From assembly GCA_000149265.1 (NCBI GenBank), contig CH003163.1:57636-121635 (forward strand): DNA of 64,000 nt, read 5' to 3'. This document shows positions 47,401-62,400 of this stretch, in pieces. The translations under genes were made by a program, and so were the position numbers. Source of the DNA: Ciona savignyi. Taxonomy: Eukaryota > Chordata > Ascidiacea > Phlebobranchia > Cionidae. Below the pieces are notes generated by a model. The model did no database searches and was not told where the DNA came from. It was given only the letters and a program-made list of their open reading frames with translations. Numbering within the stretch: the stretch's first letter is position 1; every line of letters starts with the position of its first letter.

Positions 47401-50400
47401 TCCATTTAAATCAGCTGGATTAAGGTGAATCTTTCATGAAGGAAAGTATTCAACCAATGTAATGTTACAATCAACTACTTTATTGGCCTTTAAAAAAATA
47501 AGTGTGTGGAGTGTGGTATTACTAAAAGAAAGTCCTCTTAAAAATATTGTTGGTTTGAGTGAAATAAACATTATAGTAATGTTAAACTGTGATTTTTATT
47601 TTAAATTTATGTTTATTTCCGCAGAGATCGAATGTCCCCCTCTCTTACCGCTACAAAACGGCAACACAGTTTGCACCGAGGGCAACTCCTACTTGTCGTC
47701 GTGCAGATATTCATGCCATGATGGCTACACAATGGTCGGTAGTGGGTCTACCACTTGCAACGCTGATCAAACTTGGGGGAGTTCCCCACCCGACTGCCAA
47801 CGTAGGAGTTGTGTATTTTTATTTTCGTCATTTATTTTATGTATTTTTTTACCAGATTTTTTATAGTTTTAAGATAAAAACAGTAGCCTACTGGTATGAA
47901 AAGGTTTTATAACATTATATCTATCTTATAAAAGACATCATTAGTATTTTAATACCATACATTTTTTTATTTTGTAAAAGTATCAATTCTTGCTTCTCAT
48001 AGTTATCCTTAAAGCTGATAAGATCGGCCAGTACATGTAAATTTCTGTATCACTTTTTTCTTTTTACTACTTGTTCCCTTTTACAACTCTAGGAAAGACC
48101 TGCAACGAGCTCACAGCGCCAGACAATGGCAAACTATCGTGCACCGATGCGAGTTATTTCGGATCTGACTGCTCATTCCTGTGCATCAGGGGCTACGAGA
48201 TCGACGGACAGCCGGTACTCACGTGCACAGATGAAGGCTGGAACTACGGCTCTCCACAATGCACTCGTAAGAATCGTTTCCCATGTTTGAAATTTTTAAA
48301 TTGTTATGTGTGAGTTTATTGTATGATTTTGATCCGCATTTAAATTTACACCAAATGAAGTAATTAAAAGTTAAAACGAAAATATACTTCACACTGTGTT
48401 TTTTGCTGCACAATTGCATGATTACAAATTGGTGGTTGCTTGTGCAATAGTTGGATGATTCCTGTCAATCAAATCTTATGCACAATTTCAAAACACATAA
48501 TGTATGTTAATTTGATTTTAATTAAAAACAATAATGTCAATACAACGTGTACACATGCAGTTTGCTAACAATTGTAAAATTGCACCAAAGAAGGAAGTAG
48601 TTTACTAACTCAATCATCTGTAATTAAATGTTTATTTGTATCGGTATTATTGTTAGTTTTTTAATAATTTTCCATTCTACTTGAATTATGGTATCTAAAT
48701 ATTCACAGTTTGTTTAGAAAATTTCTGATCTGATAATCATGACTTTAGTAACCCTAACCCCCATAGGAATAACCTGCCCCAACCACAAGAACCTGAACCC
48801 CCGTAATGGAAGAATCACTTGCAACGACACTGATTTCTTTGGATCCCACTGCACGTTTGAATGTGAGACGGGGTATGCGGTCCGTGGCTCAGAAGTGGTG
48901 AAGTGTGGGAATTCAGGGTGGAATGACACAACCACTACTTGTCCAAGTAAGTTTCGCCCACTGACCCCGTTTATTTAAATCTGTTTTATTTAAGAACATT
49001 TACTGTAGAATTGATACACTTTATTTTATAATTGTGCATTTTAGTTAAGAATTTTGTGATTTAATACTTTAATCATCATCAGGGACAAACTTGCCAGATT
49101 TGTCTTGTCTTACATTGTGGTACGTTATATTCTATATACTTCCCTGATGATGTTTTAATTTTAAAATCGATATATATATATATATATACGGTACACATGT
49201 ATAAATTTTTTTTTTGAAGTTATATTTAATATATAATAGAATTTTTATTCAATTTAAACTGGTTTTTAATCTTTTATGTCTACTTTTTATTAATATTTGT
49301 CTATTTGTCCATTTATAAATATCGTTCCTAGAGATTTTTTGCATTTTTATCTAGTGTTTTATGGATTTGGTTTTAAATTGTGCTGTTAAGCTTTTAAAAA
49401 ACAAAATTAATTACTTTGCAGAGCGACAGTGCCAGCAGTTAGCGAACCCCAAGAACGGTCGGGTGGTTTGCCAAGGACGTGAATTCAACTCGCTCTGCTT
49501 CTATAGTTGCAACGAGGGGTTCAGGAAGTCACCCCCAGGAGGAGCCCCTGTTGTGTGCATGGCGGATGGCTCGTGGAGTGAGCCCCCACAAACCTGCAGA
49601 CGTGAGTATTGGGGTGATGGGTGGGGTTTGCTGCATTCATTTTGACTTAGGATAGGATGTTCATGTTTATCCTCGTGAATGGGTAAACCAAGGGGGTTAT
49701 GGCCATCGTCGGGTTACCGGAGCTATTGCAGTGTGTTTTGTATGATAGACGTTCCTTCAATTTGGTAGAATCCATTAATCCGCTGGGTTCAGGCAATATC
49801 CGTTAAGTGCCTTCTCAAGGACTCAAGGACACAACTGACTAGTTAGCAACCAGTTTCAAATCTGCAATCTTTCGATTGAAAGGCATCGCACTAAACCACC
49901 AGACTAACCGGTCGGACAACTTTACACTGATATAGAATTAATAGTAATGGTGTGAACATGTGTAACATAGAATGTTGGGTCTTTCGATTCGCTGTAGATT
50001 TCATTCTAAATCTGATTATACAAAACACACAACAGTGATTAGTGCACTTTGCACCACTGATTCTTTTATCCTGTGGACTTTGCACATTGTTCCATTGATG
50101 TAGTTAATCAGAAAATCCACCGACATTCAGATATTGAGATTATTACCATGTGTTGCTATATTCCTTATTGCAATTTCCTATTTCCCAATCCCTAAAACCT
50201 CCAAAACCCAGGTATAAAATGCCGAAAAATAACGAAGATCCGCAACGGCCACGTGAGTTGCAGTGATGCCAACAACTTCAACTCGAACTGCACGTTCCGA
50301 TGCAACGAGGGATTCAATATATATGGAAGCACTGAAGCCATTTGTGAGGTTGGCGGGTGGGATGCACAAACCCCCTCGTGTGGACGTAAGTTTTTATACT

Positions 50401-53400
50401 ATCTTTATGTGGTTATTTTTTGCTCAGGTTTTTAGGTGGAAATTTTGATTACCCCATGGCTTCTTATAATGCCATTTGTGGCCTATGTTATTAATGATTT
50501 TAGTATTTAATTTGCGGCTCCTTTTTTATATAATTCCTCTTTTTCCCAATTTACTATTTTTTTACAGAGATTTTTTAATGACAATCACTTTTTGTAATGC
50601 TATATAAAGCATAGAATACCGAATTCTTTTATACGCCATTACATCGAGAAACTGCACTTCTAATTTAATGTTCCTCTTTTCCCAGGTATATCATGCACTC
50701 CCACCTTAACATCTCCGGCCAACGGGGATATGAATTGTGTGACGAAGAAAACCTTAAAATGCACTTTCACATGCAACCGCGGATTCATAATGGTGGGCCA
50801 GAATGAAACGCACTGTCGGAGTGATGAGACATGGAGCAACACTGAAGTACCGCTGTGTCAAAGTAGGTTATTTTACCATTTACTTCTGGGTTTCAGTTGT
50901 GGCATAAAGTAGTTCTTCATTTGATTTGTCACTGTAGACCCAACCCTTCTTCTGTTTTTAGTAAAATTCGTTTTAAAAATACAATGTGAACTTACTCACA
51001 GCTAGCTGCATTTTACAAATATAATCTAAATTTACATACAGCTAGCTGTTTTTTTATCTATATATAGCATTGTAACCCCTTATTTTAACAAGCTTACACC
51101 CCTCGCCACAGGAATTGTGATACCTCTCCCTTAAACTTAATACTTCATCAAGCTTAATTCATTCTTGCAGGAATCCAATGCCCGGGTTCAGCACGACGGC
51201 CGTCGAATGGCTTCGTGGCTTGCACGAACGGGAACATGTTCGGGTCCGAGTGCACGTATTCGTGCAACCGGGGATACTCGCTTCAGGGCGACCAACTCAT
51301 CCAGTGCACCGACGCTGGGACGTGGGATAAAAATGCTCCACATTGCGAAAGTAAGATATTGTTCCTTTTACAACAGTTATAAGCGTTTAATGACTCAAAG
51401 TGTGCTGTTTGGCCAAAAATGGTTCCTGTTTTAGGTGTTTTCCACTATTGTATAAACTTAATAAGACAATATTTGATTTAAGCTCTTTTAAAAAGTACTT
51501 TGCTTTATTTTTTTACAATGATAACAATGAACAGCATTATATTGGCTTATTTCAAATTACAAAACAAGCATGATATGGGTTTGTATTAATCGAAATGCAT
51601 GTCATGTGATTAGTTGCGAACTTAGTTGTAGTTGTAACTCCTTTTGTTAGTTGTAACTCCTTAGACCTCAGACGGTCCAGCAAACCAAGACTGAGTTAAT
51701 ACAGTTTAATGATGTTGCCTATGTAAAGAAGTTTTCCGCTATTAAAACATTAAGGTCTGTTGGATAGCAATGTTTGAATTTATTACTATAATCAGGGGGA
51801 TCGGTGTACGAGATGATTTTTTACCGACATAAAGATTGTCTCCAATATAATTTTCATTATGAACTTCGAGAACTCAGTAGTCAGTCCGTAGGGTTGCTAG
51901 TTCCAAGTCGTGAGTTCCATTTTTTCTCGACATTTTTCTGGCCTTGCATTGTTGGACTTACCATAATATCAAAATAATAGTTTAAAAATTATCACTCGCA
52001 ATTCTTTTCCACAGGAGTATCATGTCCAACCCCAAACGGCTTGAACTACGGTGACGTCCGTTGCGATGACGCCTCGTTCTTCGGCTCACGATGCACCTTC
52101 AGTTGCAAGAAGGGTTACGAGCTCATTGGGGTCAACCAGACCGTCTGTAACCTCAACCAGACCTGGAGCAAGCAATCCCCGTATTGCGAGCGTAAGTCAC
52201 GACTTTGAAGCAGATGTGAAGATAGCTGGGGAAATGGTTATGTGCATTGTTCTTAAACTGAAACTGGAATTACCCAGTTTAAAATTGGTTTTTCAACTGA
52301 ACTTAAACAGTTTAGAGCTTTTACTGGAATTAACCAGTTTAAATTATGTAAATTGAATGTACAAAACCTAGTCTAGAAAATACACTAATACATGGCTTGG
52401 TACTAAAAGAAGTTCATACTTTTACACTTTTAACTCATTACAAGAATTCGACTTTAAAAATTAAAATAATTATCTAGGTAAATACCGGTATATTTCACAA
52501 AATTTTAGTTCTGCATAATTTAAATGCTCGTAAAAATGTGACTCGCAAATTGGATGTCAAATGATGAACATTGACCACTAACTTAACCCTTTTTTCCCCA
52601 GGAATCACCTGCAACCCACGTTTCAGCAACCCGAGCAACGGACGCGTGCTGTGCTCGGACAACAGCAACTACGGCTCCATGTGCAACTTCCAATGTGAGG
52701 ATGGCTTCAGGATGACTGGAGCCGTGCAAACCACTTGTAAATCAGACGGCTGGTCTGTGGGGGAAGCACCTACTTGTACAAGTACGTTGTGTAGCTTGCA
52801 TGGCTATAAATATTGGGATTTTTTTCTTGAAGAGTAATAATGTTTATAGGAAGCTTTTCAGTGATAATATAAAGGAGATATCATTGGTTTAAATGTTATG
52901 TATATCATATTTTATGTGTTTGTTAAAATGTAAAAGTGTGTAACCCTATTATGTACGGCGATCATAATTAAGCACTGCAATAAAACTCCATCAATCAATA
53001 TAGAGAACCACAGAAATGGCATAAACCACCCTTTAAACGATATTGCACAGTCATAGAAATTACATGACACCCTCTTAAAATCATATTACTCTACAATAGA
53101 AATCACATTACACACCATAAAAAGCATTACAAAAACATGACCTTTAACTCCCATAGAAATCACATGTCCGATTGAGACAGAGGAAATGGTGGCCGGCACA
53201 GAGAGTTGCGACCGCTCGAACGAGTTCAACTCGGAATGTAGATACACCTGTAATCACGGATATGAGCTTGTGGGAACACAGTTCAGCCGAACCTGCAGCA
53301 AGACAGGAAGATGGTCGGCACGAAGACCTACATGTGTGGGTGAGTGGACAGCATTTCAGTTCTTTCCCTTTTCTTAAAATAGGCGCCTGTTTGAATTATA

Positions 53401-56400
53401 CACAGAAGTCCCTAGATTATCATTTACAGTTAACGCTCGAAACTTGTAAAAAAGTAAAAAATATACCATTCAATCTTCCTTTATGTTCCCCATTCAAATA
53501 CATTGTATCACAAGTACTTGTATGTGAGTTTAAAATTTCTCGGTTAATATACGATGTATCTTTAAATTTTCAAACCTCTACTTTATATCTTATTATAACC
53601 CCCTAACTTTTCTGTCAGGTTTCTGTTAGAAAAATCTTGTAAAATTTTACATCTTTCTCTACTAAAATATATGAACAGTAACACTCTGGTACCATGGCAT
53701 ATAATTTCATGCATTGTTTGTTTATTGAATGTCATGTGACAAGATACAAATAATGTTTGGGAAATTTATTTTTAGTGACAGAGTGAAGTAAGGTAATAAT
53801 GCAATTTTGAGCTTTCGCAAATGTTAATGCATAGGAAAAGCATTTCCCATATGAAAACAATTAAAACCCTTTTATTACTGTTTTTTGAAAAATGGGATTC
53901 TTTGTTATTAATAAATATAAAAATCGAACAAATGCGTTTTTGTTATGATTGTATTTTTCACCACAATTGGCATTATTATTATCCGATATAGAACATTAAT
54001 ATAGAGAAAAGCTTTTTAAAACTATAAAATGTTGGATGACACAATTTTTACTCTGTAATTTACTGTTTAAATTTTACTGGTTATTGCAATTTTCATGTCA
54101 AATGTATTCGAATGAGAAATTTTGAGGTAATCCTTCATTAGAACTTGTTTTCATTAGTTTGTAATTTCATTTAACTATTTCCTTGTTATGTAATGGAAAA
54201 TCTTTAAAGTCAATTTTTTCACAGAAATCAAATGCCCCGTGCTCTTCGGAATAAGCCATGGAGATGTTATATGTAAAGGAGAACGAAGGTTGGATTCAGA
54301 GTGCATGTATGTCTGTGATGCCACCTACAGAATCAAAGGAAATAACAGAGTGAGATGCATGGACACCAAGCAATGGGAACCCAATATTAATCCGATCTGT
54401 GGTACGTAGTGTCATTACATTTGAGTTTATTTACTTTTAAACTGTACACATCTTATATCCACAAAAGTTGTTTGTCCTGCCATATACCTTAGTAGGTGAG
54501 TTGGTCGGTTTTTAGTCAAAAAGTTTTTGTCTTAAAACCAGCCACTTGCTTATTTGGTTGTGTACTTAGCAATACACCAAGCAAACTTTGCTTAAACCAA
54601 GTTAGAGTTGAATTAAAACAATGTTACCTTCTGAATCATGTACAACACACTGCAAAAGCCCCGGTAACCCGATGGTGGGCTCAAGATATCTGATGATTGC
54701 CAGTGTGATAAGGCATTCAAAGTGTAAAACATACCATCCTATGCTATACTGTTCAGAAATATACAACATCAAATTCCCCAACCCAGTTTACTAAACCCAT
54801 CAATTGTGATTTCAACTAAATAATTACTTTCTAAACATCTATACACAACTAACATTCACAAAAGCTGTATTTATGAACATGTGCAGCATCAAATTTCCTA
54901 AACAAAGGGAAAATATGACACCAGGGGATGTAACTGGATATTATTCAATGGAAATATATTTACCTCTAAAAACCTAATTAAGCGAAAGGCTTTCGGAATG
55001 TTGATTTGTGTATTAAGAAGACACCAGTGGGTTGAGGGTAAAGTGGGATCTTTTTAAATGAGTTTATTATGTATGTATCCACTTTTCAATGGTCCTTTGA
55101 AAGCTTAGAGAAGGAAGTTTATATTACAGATGTTTAAAGGTGGCTGGGCCAACTGTTAGTTTTAAAGTACTCCTTCAGTCAATTACTGCTACTTTATCAG
55201 TTATAGCCAGAATTTTGTTTTAAAGTGACCTAATTCGGTGTCTTGTACACATATTGTACTTCAATTATTACAATAGTCTGGACAGGTCCATTGTAGCTTT
55301 AAGACCAGGAATTTATGACTCAGAAGGCCCATTATATTGTACTTAAGGTTAATAATAATTAAGAATTTTGTTACATTTTAATTTATGCTGGATGTTAATG
55401 TAAGCTAATTAGCAGAAATGAAGTCAACTTATTTAACATAACTGAAATGTTGTTATGATTCCCCAGTGTGAAACAAGTCTAGAAATTTTTTATTATACGA
55501 ATGGTTCATTGTTCTCTTCTATTTTTTAATCTTGATCCGTTTAATATCAATGATTTGCCAAAGGTTGTTAACCTGCGTATCTTGAGCAAAAGTCAATATT
55601 GTATCTGTGTATTTGTCATAGCTATTTACATTTGGTCAGTAGTAAAAAGACAGTCGCCATGCTTCATTATACAAACCTTGTCCCATTCTCAAATGATCTT
55701 TTTCTTATTAAGTATCTGTGGCCTAGTCAGAAGCACAGTAAGCTATCAATTATGTATTTTTGCAGTCCTAGGTAAAATGTTTAAATTTATAACAAAATTT
55801 TAAATAAAAGTTAAAGCCTTCTTATACCTTTTACCTCAAACACTGAAAAATGGAGTTTTCAGGCGACTATGCAGGCTACAATAGCAGTGGTAAGATTTGT
55901 ATTGTAACAACACTTTTGCTATTAATATGTTGTTTTTTTTTATTTCATTGCATCAATCATACATGTGGTGAAGTGGGTATCTGCTTAGCATTGCTTTTTA
56001 AAATATATTTATTTCTACCACTAGGAATGTTTTTTTTGGTTAGCAAAAGTAAGGAACTGTTTATATGACAATGTTTTTTTTACTTGCTAAGTTCTTATAA
56101 AATGTTAAATTTAGATTTCTATGTTGTTTTGTTTATATAAAAGATTCAATGGCAACAACCCACTGGTTGTTACATTGAATTCCATTAATTAATTTGAAAT
56201 CAAAAATATAAATATACAGTAGAACCCCGCTTACCTGACCACCTATGGGACCGTGATCAAGCGGTCGCGTTAGCGGGGTGGTCGTGTTAGTGAATTTTGA
56301 TTTGGAGCAAGTTGTCGTGATATGCAGCTGAAACGTCTGCATTTTGAATAAATTTTCACCAAATGCCATTATTTTTATCAGATACTGCAGAATGAAGTCA

Positions 56401-59400
56401 ATATTAAAGTTTATCTTGTAGGATTCAGTTCTGTTTGCCACATTTTTTTTGTGTGTGCGGTCATTTATACTTATTGTTTTTATCATAAAATAAATTTTAC
56501 CTTGTTATTTTGGTGACAAAGGCAAATTTTTTAGCACATGTGGTCACTTAAGCGGAGTCAAATTTGAAGTTTTGGACCAAAAGATGGCGGTCCTGGTCTG
56601 GAAACCGGGGTGGTCGCGTTATTGAAACAGAATGCAATGCATTACCATAGTAAATTATTTGGGACCGCACTAAAGTGGTCCTGTTAATGAGGTGGTCGTG
56701 TTATCGGGGTGGTCTCCAAGCGGGGTTCCACTGTATATGAGGTTTAACCAGTTTTTCCTCACCAGGGATACAAATTTCCAATTGAACTATCTCCCCCAAG
56801 TTTCTTTGTTAACTCTTGAACAGTGTTTATTTACATCTAAACATTTTTATATGGTATATGATAATATCAACCTTAGTGTGTTAATAATCTATTTATAAAT
56901 AGAAAAAAACTGTCTTACAGTAATTTAATAACGATTCTTGTGTTTACATTTATCATTGACACAATCAATAATCATGAAATCATTTATGGCATCATAAAAT
57001 CCATTTTCTGTTAGTCTTATTATGACATCAGAAGGATTTCCCTACATAAATAAGGATAAAGTATTTAGCCTCTTAAAGTGTTTCCTTTTTATTAACATTT
57101 CCTGTAATACACATGGTCTGTGTGTCAAGTGCACTTGATTGGTTGTAGATTGTGAAGCACTGTTGGGTTCATCCGGTTAGTAAATGATTTACATTTCAGT
57201 TGTCAATTATAAGTGCCCCGCCGATTTAGTGCTTAGTGCTCTGTCAGTAGCTCATTTTGCAAGCATGTGTAAAATACCGAACAGATAGGCTCTTTTACTG
57301 CAGGCTATACCACATTGAGCTTACAAAACCACTGGGTTCATAACACAGGGCTAAGTTGAGGTTGGATGCACCATCATACACCATAATTAGCTTTCCTTAA
57401 TAAGTTTTCAGGAATTGCATTAAATGCTTTGAGCTATTCAACAGAAGTGCTGTACAATGATTTAACTGTATTAGATGTTATCTAGCAAAAGTTTAAGAAA
57501 GAAATAAGGGTATTATTTACATATAACTTTCAGTTTGAATTATCAGTGTTCTATATGTGCTTTTTTTTATTAAACAATAAAAATCAAATTTAGCGTATAG
57601 TGATGCGTGAATTCAACACAGAGAAAAGAAGTGATGGCATTATTTAACCAGATTCACTTTAACCCTAAGCGTGCAATCCAAAATGAACAATACATTGTGT
57701 AGTTTTGTGAGACCAGTGTTTCGCTTTACCTGCTTCTATTTTTGTAAATATTGAGTTATTCTAGCTTTAATTGAATTAATTAAATTTCGGTTATCACCAC
57801 CTTGAACCTATAATAACATATTATTAGTGGTATCTCTGTAACTTTAGAATAGCCAGAGGTGTGAGTTACTGGAATTGTTCAGAGAATTTATATCCTATTA
57901 AATTTGTATGAGAGGCCCAAGTACCCTTTTCTCTTTCGCCAGTACGGAGTGGTTTGCGTAAGTTGTACAGCAGTATTGCTTACACAGTGTATAGTGGATG
58001 TCCTTCAGATTTCTAACTTTAGTTTGGTGGTGATTTTAAACGTTTGAGAACTTTCGTTTTAAAGAAGCTGTTTAAGTGTTTAGTTTCATAGTTAAGTTTT
58101 TATGTTTGGTTCATGAATTACATTAATTGTTAATCAGCTGAAATATAATGCAGCAGCCACTTACAGTTAGCAGCATTGCAACGTGTTTATCTACATACAA
58201 TTCTTATTTATTAAGTTTAGTCTGATTTTGGTTACGAAAAATTAAGGGTGTTGACAAGTAATGATAAAATTCTTTATACGGTTTATATCAATATGAGGGC
58301 TGTTAATTGTATACCTGCTTGAGTGCCACTCAGTGGGTGTAAGAAAGTTTATTACGACTTTCGTATAACAATGGGATCACAAAACTGCATTAGATAACAA
58401 TAAACCCAAATTGCGCTGATTGTGAATTAACATGTGTAACACTGTTGCCCTATTAGATTTGTTTAGTAATATTGTAGTACACAAATCAGTGAATGGAATG
58501 AAGAACTGTGGACACTAGTATTATGAGTGAGTCTCCAGTAATTGATTGGTTTGGTACACAGTAGACTGAATGGAGATATTGTTTTGTTTATTGCTCCCAG
58601 TATCAAACTTTAAATTCTGCACAATCATTTGAGTTTATTCCATTTTTACACCACTATTGATTAGAAACATAACACATGTTTATATATTATTGCTAATAAG
58701 GAATGTACAATAATATCCTTATTATTCTTAATAAGGACTTTGACAATAATATTAATATATTAACTCCTTGAATATAGTACCAAGCGTTTTAACATTTTTA
58801 TTCTTAATGTTTTTATTTTCTAACCAGAGCGCGCGGCCACCTTACCGCCTCCAACCACAAACACCAGTCCTATCACGACCACGACAACCAGAAGAACCAC
58901 CACCACTACCGCAACCACCACAACAACCATGCCAACAACAACCACCAGACCCACCACCACCACTGCTGTGCCACCCACCATGCCACCCAAACCCCCTACA
59001 AATGTGGTAGGGGTGCACACCACTCAACCACCAGTGGATATTGAACCAACTGTAGCACCAGGTAATGGTTATTTTAAGGAGATTTTCAAAATGACCCCAC
59101 AAATGTGTGCATGAATTAAACAATATAAACCAGAAAGTCATTAGTTCTAAATTATGTCCAGCTGATTGTATACCATGCACTCCAAGCTGGAAGTAAAATT
59201 ATATCTAAAAAAAATTATATCTTGTTAAGAACAATGATTGAATATTTACTATATGATCAATATTTATAGTAGATTTAGCTGTCATGCTAAAGTAAGTCTA
59301 TTGATTCGTAGAACATCATATTATTTTTTTATGATGTTTTTGGTTTAACTATCCTTAATAAATCAGTGGTATCGCTCAACGCTATGTCCATACTGCGATA

Positions 59401-62400
59401 TTATATGACTTTATGTTGTTTGTTTAGTTTACTATGTTTGTTCTCCTGTAATCGGAAGTCAAGACTGCTTTGCCTTGGATCATATAAACCTATTTTACTG
59501 TAGTTTGTACAATTTATTTCTTCCGCTGGAAATAGTGGTGTTTAAACATATCTTCAGATTTGGTCCATATTGTACCATGTTAATTGATGATGTGGGTATT
59601 AGTATTAGTTGCTCTGCTCTTTTTTATGCATTAAACATTGCTTTACTGCAGCAAACGCATGCGTACAGTGCATCATCCACCAATCCACATGACGTGTACA
59701 CTCTACATCATAAATCATTCACCAATCCGCTTATAAAATATTCATATTTCCGTAACAGTGCCCAGAGATGGGGACCAATCTCAAACCGACCCCCCCACCC
59801 AACCCTCTGCTGGGGGAATCCCCATCATACCCATTGTTGTGGGTATCGTGGTGATTGTTCTTGTGATAGTGGGGTTGACCCTGTTCATTGTTTGGAGAAG
59901 AAGGAACAGAAAGCCGAAGATAAAAGGTTTTGGGGTGACCAGGTACTGTGATTACCACGTATTGGTTGCTGATTAATTCGTATTTCAAGAACTGATAATA
60001 TGTACGTCAACAATTGCTTTAATATCTCCAAAAATCTAGCAGAATTAAAGTTGATGTTATTTTTTTTATGATATACCATAAATAATTATGACAAAGTCAA
60101 ATTCGTTTTGTCAAAGTATATGAGTTTTGTCACCATTGTCATGCTCAGTATCTTATTTAAATATATTCTATTTTAAAACTGCCATTTAACTGGGAGAGGT
60201 ACTACCGAAAAATCACAAAACCTCTCAAAATGTTTATGGTTTGTTAAAATATCAATATCAATACCAAAAACAACACAATTAGCTCCATTAACCCGACTGT
60301 GATTACAGGGAATTTTAATGATATGCTATAATGACTGTTGTTGTGCAAGGCTGCTGAATAAACGGCCCCACCGTTCCTTCCCCAGACACCACGACCATTC
60401 TGAGCAGCTGCAGAAGCTTGTACCAAACGGTTCCTCCAACCGACGATATCCTTCGATACCAGTGGACCGACTCGAGTCAGAGTTTTCCAGAAAACATGCT
60501 GATGATGACAAACTATTTCGAGAAGAGTATTCGGTGTGTTGAGTATTTAATAGTGTTTGTTTTACATAATAATTAGCTTCTGCTCTCTGTAAATTTGGTC
60601 GCTAAGCCATTCCACGAAGTGCAGGTAGAATTTTGTGGATCTAAATAAAGGGAAATTAATAATGTTATGACATCAAACTATGCATGACATGAAGCGACTG
60701 AAAGGTGTGCTCAAGTACACTCAAGGAAGAAACACAGCTTAGCTGTTTAACATGTTTTTTTTTGTAAAGAAGTTGTGAAATTGTACTAAAAATGACCCAA
60801 TCTTGCAGTTTTTAAAACTGTTGTTTCTGCAGAACGTTCCGGAAGGTATAGGAACCAGAGAACATGGTGGAAAATCGCATAACAAAGATAAGAACAGATA
60901 TACTAATATTATACCATGTGAGTATGGGTTGTACATGGAGGTTGCCAGAAGTTTAAAGAGTTTATATATATATATATGTAAATTATTACATATTATAATT
61001 ATATATATTTCATAAGTATACCCACTCAAATTTTGGGGTTATCTTATATATTGTGAGGCTCAAAATAATTGTAGTATTATTATGCATATGGTCGATCGAA
61101 AATCTTTAAAAAAATAAATTATTTTGAGATTGTTCTCTGAGAAGTCATTTAACCAAGACGCCTCAAAGAGAGTGATTTAGCTTAAAAGTTGTTATTTCAT
61201 CTGCACCACCAATCCACACAGCCATGGTGCAGGAGTACACTGTGTAAAAAAGCTTTGTTAAAGTAGAGCAAACATTTACACCGCATATTTTTCAGTTGAT
61301 CATTCCCGTGTGGTTTTACCAAAAGCGTCGTCGACTACTGATTCTGATTACATCAATGCCTCTTTTGTCGACGTGAGTATTATCCGGTTTTATTTTTATC
61401 CTATTTTTGACAAGAGTATTTACTATTTTTATTCTATTCTTGGTCAAGGGTATTTGGTCATTTTTATCTTATTTAAAGATCTGATTTTTAGTATTTTTGT
61501 TTCATTTTAACCGTTTTGTAACTCATACATTATTATTTCTAATTAGTGGTTTCTTAAATACATACTTTATTTCAAAAATGATATAAATTTAGGAACACTC
61601 AACTTTTTGGAGAACTTGATTTAAAAACAAAAACAACAAAGTTAAAAAACATAAAATTGAAATTATTAAATGGCTGTCTTTAATGTATCTATATGAAGTT
61701 AGAACTGTTAATTATGAGCAACCAATACCATTGAAAATTTAGGCAAAGCATGTAAATCGCAACCAAATATATGACTTGTAACAAATTGGATTGTGGATGT
61801 TATCTATGGATCAGGTCTACACATGTTCGAAATGCTTTACTATTTGCATTTGGTGATGGATTTACTGTCTCTATTTTTAGTATGTAATATATCACGATCG
61901 CAGCCATGTTCCACTTCAAATTTTGTGCTATTAAATTCGTTTCGCTTTGTGTTTTTTGATATTCTTTAGGTAATACTACATATTACAGGCATTGTGTAAT
62001 GTAGTACGACATGAGCATATTGGGATAATAGGGTTGGATTTTGACATTTTTGTTCAGTGTTTTTTAACATTTTCTTTTTGATATAGAACTAAATTTCATG
62101 CAATTTTAAAATGTTATGGTAAGTTTTCTTAGTTAAAGTATACACGGAAATATTTAGGGATTTCGATAAGAAAAATGACATGCTTGTACATCGATAAGAT
62201 AAGCATTGCTGAGCTCAAATGTTTCTGTTAGTTCTACAACTATCGGTATGAAACTTTAGAGAAAGCTTTAGTAGTTGCAGTTAAGTAAAAACAACTCTCT
62301 GATATTAACTCCCCATTCCTACCACAGGGCTACAAACACAAGGGAAAGTTCATTGCTGCGCAGGGACCAAAAGATGGGACCATTAATGACTTCTGGAGGA

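Larger units (their letters stand above)
44589..54401 (+). other. Exons 4-17: array of 14 sushi/CCP domains
   Basis: Fourteen consecutive exons of 174-186 bases, each encoding exactly one CCP module and each phase 1 at both ends. Most begin with K/R-I-x-C and end in C plus Q, E, R or S. Each has six cysteines, not the usual four. The extra pair flanks the N/D-rich turn (for example [33 protein letters not shown]), as in selectin CCPs. The hallmark C-x-x-G-Y/F and W residues are kept; CCP14 has CDATY in place of C-x-x-G-Y and CCP1 has F in place of W. N-glycosylation sequons occur in several (NDT, NQT). Modules of this type mediate protein or glycan recognition in complement and adhesion proteins. 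Confidence 0.93.
54402..58827 (+). other. 4.4-kb intron between CCP14 and the mucin-like stalk
   Basis: Contains a SINE (54490-54715), a fragment of the second repeat family (55284-55328), a candidate 27-nt microexon (55863-55889) and a pogo-like MITE (56217-56733). The remaining sequence is AT-rich with nothing recognisable. It is the most likely place for a separate promoter if the phosphatase half is also made as a short PTPRA-like protein. Confidence 0.5.

Noticed and set aside
58768-59023. Pro- and Gly-rich frames over the stalk exon on both strands
   Set aside because: Low-complexity shadows of the Thr/Pro repeat. Only one frame is in phase with the flanking exons.
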